The translations under genes were made by a program, and so were the position numbers. The notes beneath the pieces are model-generated. The model was not told the DNA's origin, did no database searches, and worked only from the letters and a program-made list of their open reading frames with translations. This document shows, piece after piece, positions 57,902-64,000 of a stretch of 64,000 nucleotides of DNA. Where the stretch lies: positions 62,001 through 126,000 of the forward strand of contig NZ_BJXA01000006.1 in NCBI RefSeq assembly GCF_007990755.1, written 5' to 3'. The stretch is from Nocardia ninae NBRC 108245 (GTDB taxonomy: Bacteria; Actinomycetota; Actinomycetes; Mycobacteriales; Mycobacteriaceae). Each line of letters opens with the position of its first letter. Position 1 is the stretch's first letter.

Positions 57902-58804
57902 TCATGGCGTGCAGCTGCCGCCGCGCAGTTCGTTCAGGTGCCGTCCGAGCAGCACGGCCAGCCGGCTCAGGATGGCGGTGGCGTCGTCGTAGGTCCCCGA
58001 ATCGGCTTGCGCCGCAAGGGCTACGGCGACCATCCCGGACTCCGTCGGCACCACTCCGAATTGCCGGACCGTGTAGATGCCGGTGTCGTCGTCGGGACCC
58101 CAGCCGCCCTTGAACGCGGCACCCGGCAAAGTGCCCAGCCCCCAGGACTGTTCGGGCGTGATCTCCGACATCAGCGCGGTCACCTCGGACGTCTGCGGCA
58201 GGCACGGCAGCCGCGAGGCGAACCGCACCTGGTTCGCCAGCGTCCACTCGGTCTGCCCGAATGCCGTGTAGTCCAACCTGGTTCGCGGCCCGGCCACGCC
58301 GGTCGTGGAGTCGCCGCCCTCGTCGATCACGTCCTGCACCGCCTGGGCGGCCTCCAGACCGTCGCCGAGCGATTGCCAGAGTTGCTCGGCCGCATCGTTG
58401 TCGGAGACGGTGATGGCCGCCTCGGCCTCCTCGAGGATGCTGCGGTCCGAGTCGTGCCGCAGCGCCGCGATGGCCAGCGGGACCTTGATGGTGGACCAGG
58501 CGATGCCGCTGGTCCAGTCGCCGAAGATGGTCATCCGGCCGCCGCCGACCGGCATGATCGCCAGGCCGACCTGCCCGCCGAGGCTCGGTTGCAGCTGGGT
58601 GAAGTCGGCGGCCAGCGAATCGGGGATGGACACCGAGAGGCCGGGCCGGAAGGATCCGGCGGTGTCGACGACGACAGCGGGCCGATCGTTGTGGTTGCGG
58701 TCGCCGGGGAGCAGTGCGCACGAGGTCAAGGCGAGCAAGGTGACCAGGGCGGTGCCGCGCAGTAATCTGCGCAGCACAGATCCGGTTCCCGTCGACTTCA
58801 CCAC
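57902..58804 (-). CDS. Beta-lactamase/PBP-fold lipoprotein
   Basis: A 300-residue exported lipoprotein (lipobox LTSC, Cys29) with the serine-transferase fold. The three active-site motifs of class A beta-lactamases are present: SxxK as STIK, SDN as VSDND and KGG in FKGGWG. The omega-loop Glu (ExxxN segment) needed for deacylation is not evident, so true beta-lactamase activity is doubtful and a peptidoglycan-binding or peptidase role is possible. GTG 58804, with GGAGG just upstream; a second GTG follows at 58801. The 271 bp upstream shows no gene. Confidence 0.8.
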   Translation of the reverse strand: MVKSTGTGSVLRRLLRGTALVTLLALTSCALLPGDRNHNDRPAVVVDTAGSFRPGLSVSIPDSLAADFTQLQPSLGGQVGLAIMPVGGGRMTIFGDWTSGIAWSTIKVPLAIAALRHDSDRSILEEAEAAITVSDNDAAEQLWQSLGDGLEAAQAVQDVIDEGGDSTTGVAGPRTRLDYTAFGQTEWTLANQVRFASRLPCLPQTSEVTALMSEITPEQSWGLGTLPGAAFKGGWGPDDDTGIYTVRQFGVVPTESGMVAVALAAQADSGTYDDATAILSRLAVLLGRHLNELRGGSCTP

Positions 58805-59075
58805 GCGTCCTCCCCACCACCCGCTCTGCGTGTCATCGCTGTCAGTCGGCGGTGCAAAATTTAGCTCATCCGGTCGACCCGATCGGTAACCGGGCGTGCG
58901 GACATTATGAACGCGTCATAGATCGTTGACGTGACCATGATGTCTCCACCATAGTTTCACCGATTTCCCGTAAGAATTCGAAACGGCGTGGCCACGGGGT
59001 TACCGGTTATGCTCCAAGCTCTGTGTGACGCGCTCGGACGTGACATCCGGGGGCCGCGGTCGACCTGAAGGGAAC

Positions 59076-61037
59076 GTGTTGCTGACCAGCGGTGAGGTTT
59101 TCGCCGGATTCACCATCGAGAAGCTGCTCGGGCAGGGCGGCATGGGCTCGGTGTATCTGGCCCGCCATCCCAGGCTGCCACGGCAGACCGCGCTGAAACT
59201 GCTCAACCGTGAGCTGTTCACCGATACCGAGGTGCGGGCGCGGTTCGAGCGGGAAGCCGATCTGGCCGCCCAGCTCGATCATCCGAATATCGTCGCGGTG
59301 TACGACCGCGGCACCGAGGACGACCAGCTGTGGATCTCCATGCAGTACGTCGACGGCATCGACGCGGCGACGGTGACGCCGCAGAAGCTGCCGCCGGAAC
59401 GGGCCGTGCAGATCATCGAAGGCGTCGCCGGGGCGCTGGATTACGCGCATGGCATGGGCGTGCTGCACCGCGACGTGAAGCCGGCCAACATCATGCTGGC
59501 CCGGTCCAGCGGCGGGCATCGCGAGCGGGTGTTCCTCACCGACTTCGGCATCGCCCGGCTGCGCGAGGATTCCACGCACCTGACGCAGACCGGCATGTTC
59601 ACCGCGACCCTGGCCTACGCCTCGCCGGAGCAGATGACCGGCGCGCACCTGGATCACCGCTCCGACCAGTACTCGCTGGCGTGCGCGCTGTACTGGTTGC
59701 TCACCGGGGTCGCGCCGTTCGACGCGCCCGCCCCGGCCGACATCATCCGCGGGCACCTGCAGTTACCGCCGCCGTCCGCGTCCGCGCTGCGGGCCGGTCT
59801 GCCGCCCGCGTTGGACGCGGTCATCGCGGTGGCGATGGCGAAACGTCCCGATCAGCGGTTCGCGTCGTGCCTCGACTTCGCCACTGCCGCAAAGCAAGCG
59901 CTCGCCGGGCAGCTGCCGCAGTTGCCCACCGCGGTGCAGTACACCGCGCCGCCTGCCCCGACGGTGCTGGCGCAGCCGCCGAGCCAGGGTTCGTACCAGG
60001 CACCACCCTCGTACGCAGGCCCGGCCCCGACCTACGCTGTGCCGCAGTACACGGCGGGTGCTGTTGCCGGGCAACAGTTCCCGTCCGCCGGAACCGGCTA
60101 TTCGACGCCGCCGCAGCAGTCCGTTGCTGGACAGTCGTTCGCGCCGGTCAGCCAGGCCGGCGTTGGCTATCCGCCGCCTAATTCCGCTGCCGGACAGACT
60201 TTCCCGCCGGTGAGTCAGGCCGGCGGCTACGCGCCCAGTTCCGGCGCTGACCAGTCGTTTCCACCGGTGGGCCAGGCCGGTGGTGGCTATCCGCCCAATT
60301 CCGGTGCCGGGCAAGCTTTCCCGCCGATGGGCTACGGCCCGTCGGGTGCCGCCCCTGGCTACCCCGGCCCGCAAGCCCGGCGCTCGAACACCGGCCTGGT
60401 CGCGGTGATCGCCCTGGCCGTCGTGGTCGTGCTGGTGGTCGCCGGGGTTGTGCTGATGAAACTGCTGGATTCGGACTCGGCGGCCCCGCTGGACGTCGGT
60501 AAGCCCCCCACGGCGGACACGTCCGCCGATCCGTCCCTCGTCGCCAAGGCCTTCCCGAAGATCCTCCCGCAGGGCGTCGACACCCAGTACGGAATCGGCA
60601 CCGGCAAGGGCTATCACGACAAGACCTGCTTCCTGGACACCGCCAAGGCGGGCGAGAAGATCTCCAGCGACGACGACGTGCCCGCCTTCCCGAAGTGGGA
60701 GACGGGCTGGAACTGCTGGGGCGTGCCGATCGCCGAGCCGGACTTCATTGTGGTCGCCTTCAAGACGCCTGAGGATGCCAAGGCTGCAGTGCGCGATCTG
60801 CCGTCCAACACCAAGGCGACCGAACGCAACGGCGGCAAGTCCTACACCACTTATCGGTGGCAGAAGGCCGACGGCGGCTTCCCCGACGGGTTCCTGCTGG
60901 TGAGCTTCGAATCCGATCCGGCGCGGTCGAACTACCTGTTCTTCGCCAAGGTGACGCTCACTGACAGCCAGCCGGAATCCGGATTCGGCATGACCCAGCA
61001 GAAGTTCAAGACCTGGTTCACCGGATTGCCGCTGTAG
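59076..61037 (+). CDS. PknF-like transmembrane serine/threonine kinase
   Basis: A 653-residue receptor-like kinase. Kinase domain residues 10-280: P-loop LGQGGMG, Lys41, [10 protein letters not shown] (Asp133), DFG 156-158. A Pro/Gly/Gln-rich linker (330-430) holds four roughly 19-residue repeats of the type [16 protein letters not shown]. One transmembrane helix (440-461) leads to an extracellular domain with Cys in KTCFLD and WNCWG. GTG 59076 was chosen over GTG 59025 because the N-terminus ([13 protein letters not shown]) then aligns with PknF-type kinases; a TATGCT box lies near 59008. Convergent with the ABC permease. Confidence 0.9.
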   Translation: MLLTSGEVFAGFTIEKLLGQGGMGSVYLARHPRLPRQTALKLLNRELFTDTEVRARFEREADLAAQLDHPNIVAVYDRGTEDDQLWISMQYVDGIDAATVTPQKLPPERAVQIIEGVAGALDYAHGMGVLHRDVKPANIMLARSSGGHRERVFLTDFGIARLREDSTHLTQTGMFTATLAYASPEQMTGAHLDHRSDQYSLACALYWLLTGVAPFDAPAPADIIRGHLQLPPPSASALRAGLPPALDAVIAVAMAKRPDQRFASCLDFATAAKQALAGQLPQLPTAVQYTAPPAPTVLAQPPSQGSYQAPPSYAGPAPTYAVPQYTAGAVAGQQFPSAGTGYSTPPQQSVAGQSFAPVSQAGVGYPPPNSAAGQTFPPVSQAGGYAPSSGADQSFPPVGQAGGGYPPNSGAGQAFPPMGYGPSGAAPGYPGPQARRSNTGLVAVIALAVVVVLVVAGVVLMKLLDSDSAAPLDVGKPPTADTSADPSLVAKAFPKILPQGVDTQYGIGTGKGYHDKTCFLDTAKAGEKISSDDDVPAFPKWETGWNCWGVPIAEPDFIVVAFKTPEDAKAAVRDLPSNTKATERNGGKSYTTYRWQKADGGFPDGFLLVSFESDPARSNYLFFAKVTLTDSQPESGFGMTQQKFKTWFTGLPL

Positions 61038-61047
61038 TCAACGGTAT

Positions 61048-63536
61048 TCAGTCGACCGCCAGCGCCGCCACGATCGGCAGCCGTCCCGCCCGCAGTGCGG
61101 GCGGGATCGAACCGAGCAGTGCGAGCGCGAGCGCGATGGTTCCGTAGACCAGCAGCATCGGGCTCGGCTGGTAGACGACGTCGATGGTGAGCGCTTGCGC
61201 CATGGCGAGGGTAGCCAGGTATTGCACGGCGATGCCGACGACGAGACCCAGTGCCGCGCCGGTCAATCCGATGCCCGCCGCCTCGGCGAGCACCGAACGC
61301 ATCAGGAATTGGCGGCTGGTGCCCATGGCCCGCAGCACGCCGAGTTCCCTGCGGCGTTCGAGCACCGACAGCATCAAGGTGTTCAGCAGGGCCACCGTGG
61401 CCACCAGCACCACGATCCAGAGGATGGCATTGCTCATCGCCGAGCCCTGTTCGATGCTGGCGGTGGCTGCGATGACCGCGTTGGCTCCGGTGTCCACGTG
61501 CATCTCCGGCGGTACCAGTTGCCGGATCGCCGCCTGCACGGCCGCGGGATCCGCGCCGGATGCGATGTTCACCGCGACGATAGTTTCGCCGGGTCGCTCG
61601 TACCACGTGCGCAGCAGGTCGAGATCCATCATCACGACGCCGGAGATCGCCGAGAAGTACGGAATCACTTGCAGCACAGTGACGGTGCGTGGGCCGGTGG
61701 GGGTGGGCAGGGTCAGCTGGGCGCCGGCGTCCACGCCGAGCGACTTCGCCACGTCACGCGAGATCACCACGCCCGCACCGGCGGACAGCCCTGCGGCGAC
61801 CGCGTCGTCCAGCATGCGCATTCGGGTCTGCCGGGCGCTGGGCGGGAAGCCCTGCAACATCACTCGGCCGCTGCCGAGGGTGGCGAAAGCCATTTGGGCC
61901 GGACTGACCTCGGCCACGCCGGGGACCGCCGCGATCCGGTCGGCTAGTCCGGCGGGCAGCAGCGGGCCGGTCGGAAACTGTGCCCTCGAGGCGGGGCTGA
62001 CGTACAGATCGGTTCTGGCCAGGTCGTCGAACGTGGTGGTGGCCGAATCCACCATATTGTTCGACGCCCCGCTCATCGCGACGGTCGCCGCAACCCCGAT
62101 CAGCACGGTCATCGCGGTCGCCCACACCCGGCGCGGTGCGCGTTCCAGCGTGGTCGCGCCGAGCGCACCGGGCGCACCGAACGCACGCGAGATGGTCGCT
62201 GCCGCTCGGACGAGCGGACCGGTGGCGGCGAAACAGAGCGCGATGGCCGCGACGAACGCGGTCGAGATGGCGCCGAGCGAGTAGCGGCCGAGGTCCGCCG
62301 TGGCGATCGCGACCGCCAGCGCGGCCAGCCCGAGACCCGCGACGACCGCGGCCCAGCGCAGCAGCGGGCTCGTCGTATCCGCACTGTTGACACCGACCGG
62401 GACCAACGCCTCGATGGGCTCCACCTTGTACACCTGGCGGGTGGCCAACCCGGCGGCGATCACGCTGGCGATCACGCAGGCGGCGATAGCGACCGGAATC
62501 GCGTAGCCGGGCACCAGATACTCGGTGCGCGCCTCCACCGACGACATGATGGCGACCGGCAACTGGTCGATCGCGAGGCGCCCCATGAAGATACCGAGCA
62601 CCGCGCCGACGGCGCCGCCGAGCAGGCCGAGCAGCGCGGCCTCCGCGAGCAGATCCCGCACCATCGGCCCGCGCTTGCCGCCGATGGCCCGCAGCAGCGA
62701 CAGCATGGGTCTGCGCTGGGCAATGGCCATGCTCATGGCGTTGTAGATGAGGAAGGCCGAAACGATCAGCGCCGCAGCCGAAGCCATCATGGTGGAGTAC
62801 CGCACCAGCTGCACGGCGCTGCCTGCCTGGGCGGTGCGCAGGCTCGGGTCGGCGACCACCGCGCGACCATCGACGGCCTCGGTGAGCTCGGCACGCAAGG
62901 CCTCGACCGAGATGCCCTGCGCCGGAACGACCTGAATGGAATCCAGTCGGCCGCTCCGCCCGGTGACCTGCTGGGCGAGCCCGAGCGGTGCGGCGACGAG
63001 ATGACCGCCGTTGAGCTGCTCAGACGTCTCCTCGTCGAGAACGCCTGCGACGGTGACGGTTTCGGAGCCCAGGGCGAACCGCGCACCCTCCGCATGTCCC
63101 ATGGCGGCACCGACCAGGACACCGTTGGGCACCGTGAGCAGCTTGCCGACGTGCGCGGTCATCGGCCCGGCCAGCTCGCCACCCAGCGCGCCGATATTCT
63201 GATCGGCCCCGATCAGCAGGGCCCGGTCCGCGCCCGAACCGATCTGCGCGCGCACCATCGGCACCGCCTTGTCCACCCCGGGCGTGGCCGCGACACGTTG
63301 CAGCAGTTGCTGATCGAAGCCCGCGTCGGTGACGCCGGTGACCTCGAGCGCGGCCCGGCCGCCGAGGCTGTGCGTCAATCGATCCACCGACCCGGTGACC
63401 GAGCCGGAGATGCTCAGCACCGCGACGAGCAGCCCCGCCGATACCCCCATCACCACGAGGGACAGGGCGGTGCGCCCGCGGTGGACGAGGAGTTCCCCGA
63501 TATTGAACAGCCGCAAGCGATCCCATGCGGCGCCGA

Positions 63537-63540
<4 letters not shown>
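61048..63540 (-). CDS. ABC transporter permease, two FtsX domains (LolC/MacB-like)
   Basis: An 830-residue membrane protein with the FtsX architecture: a first transmembrane helix (TALSLVVMGVSAGLLVAVLS), an extracytoplasmic domain, a block of helices (MVRDLLAEAALLGLLGGAVG, AVLGIFMGRLAIDQL), a second extracytoplasmic domain and terminal helices (GTIALALALLGSIPPALRA). Such exporters move lipids, lipoproteins or peptides. Its ATG overlaps the stop of the ATPase gene (ATGA). The substrate is unknown. Confidence 0.9.

Positions 63541-64000
<460 letters not shown>

Noticed and set aside
57902-58804. Calling the lipoprotein a class A beta-lactamase.
   Set aside because: The omega-loop Glu segment is not evident, so only the fold family is claimed.

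Overview
The window reads as chromosome of a high-GC mycolate actinomycete, most probably Nocardia or a close relative (Nocardiaceae). This rests on strongly GC-biased codon use, many GTG/TTG starts, TAnnnT -10 boxes abutting start codons, and gene order. From fecB/ctaD/serB through the methylglucose lipopolysaccharide (MGLP) genes, etfBA, iscS-mnmA, ligA and gatCA, the order follows the Mycobacterium tuberculosis block Rv3044-Rv3011c. It differs by added genes and by a siderophore-like NRPS at the left edge. No rRNA, tRNA, CRISPR array, insertion sequence or phage was seen. Family and Rv assignments come from recall of protein families and synteny, not from a database search.

Layout. 1-10298 (minus strand): 3'-truncated two-module NRPS (C-A-T-E-C-A...), a catalytically incomplete adenylation-domain fragment, a FecB-type iron-siderophore lipoprotein and a two-domain VOC protein; this looks like an iron-acquisition locus. 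10548-20945: ctaD, serB, a chagasin-like lipoprotein inhibitor coupled to a Pth2-like protein, a small membrane protein, an ABC ATPase, a Nudix hydrolase, an enoyl-CoA hydratase-like protein, two SAM methyltransferases and a DUF1697 protein. 20994-27202: the MGLP-type set (left-handed beta-helix acyltransferase, beta-propeller lipoprotein, glycosyltransferase, GH57 branching enzyme, methyltransferase). 27361-29318: the etfBA operon with its own operator and terminator.

29411-33415 is an insertion relative to M. tuberculosis. It holds a lower-GC two-gene cassette (DUF4365 nuclease-like protein plus an unrecognised 384-residue protein), then a LysR regulator divergent from a type II NADH dehydrogenase. 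33797-35667 is an OlsB/OlsA-like acyltransferase pair. 35726-37213 holds DoxX and imine-reductase-like genes. 37468-43322 is iscS-mnmA, a MetE-like protein and ligA. 43372-45156 is an SDR/QueA-like operon behind a MerR/SoxR-type promoter. 45184-49122 holds a secreted Cys-rich protein, an AAA ATPase, small proteins and the ACT-domain protein. 49345-51376 is gatCA behind a 118-bp tandem duplication.

51452-64000 is more variable. It has an SDR divergent from a frameshifted TetR pseudogene with two intact operators, an SRPBCC gene behind a KstR-type box, a secreted phospholipase A2/membrane hydrolase pair, a DesK/NarL-type two-component system, a beta-lactamase-fold lipoprotein, a PknF-like Ser/Thr kinase, and an FtsX/LolD-type ABC exporter cut by the right edge. 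Four non-coding stretches carry short tandem or dyad repeats (23345-23560, 33481-33700, 48098-48470, 49345-49580). The best leads for something undescribed are the DUF4365 cassette, the SDR-QueA-like operon and these repeat arrays.
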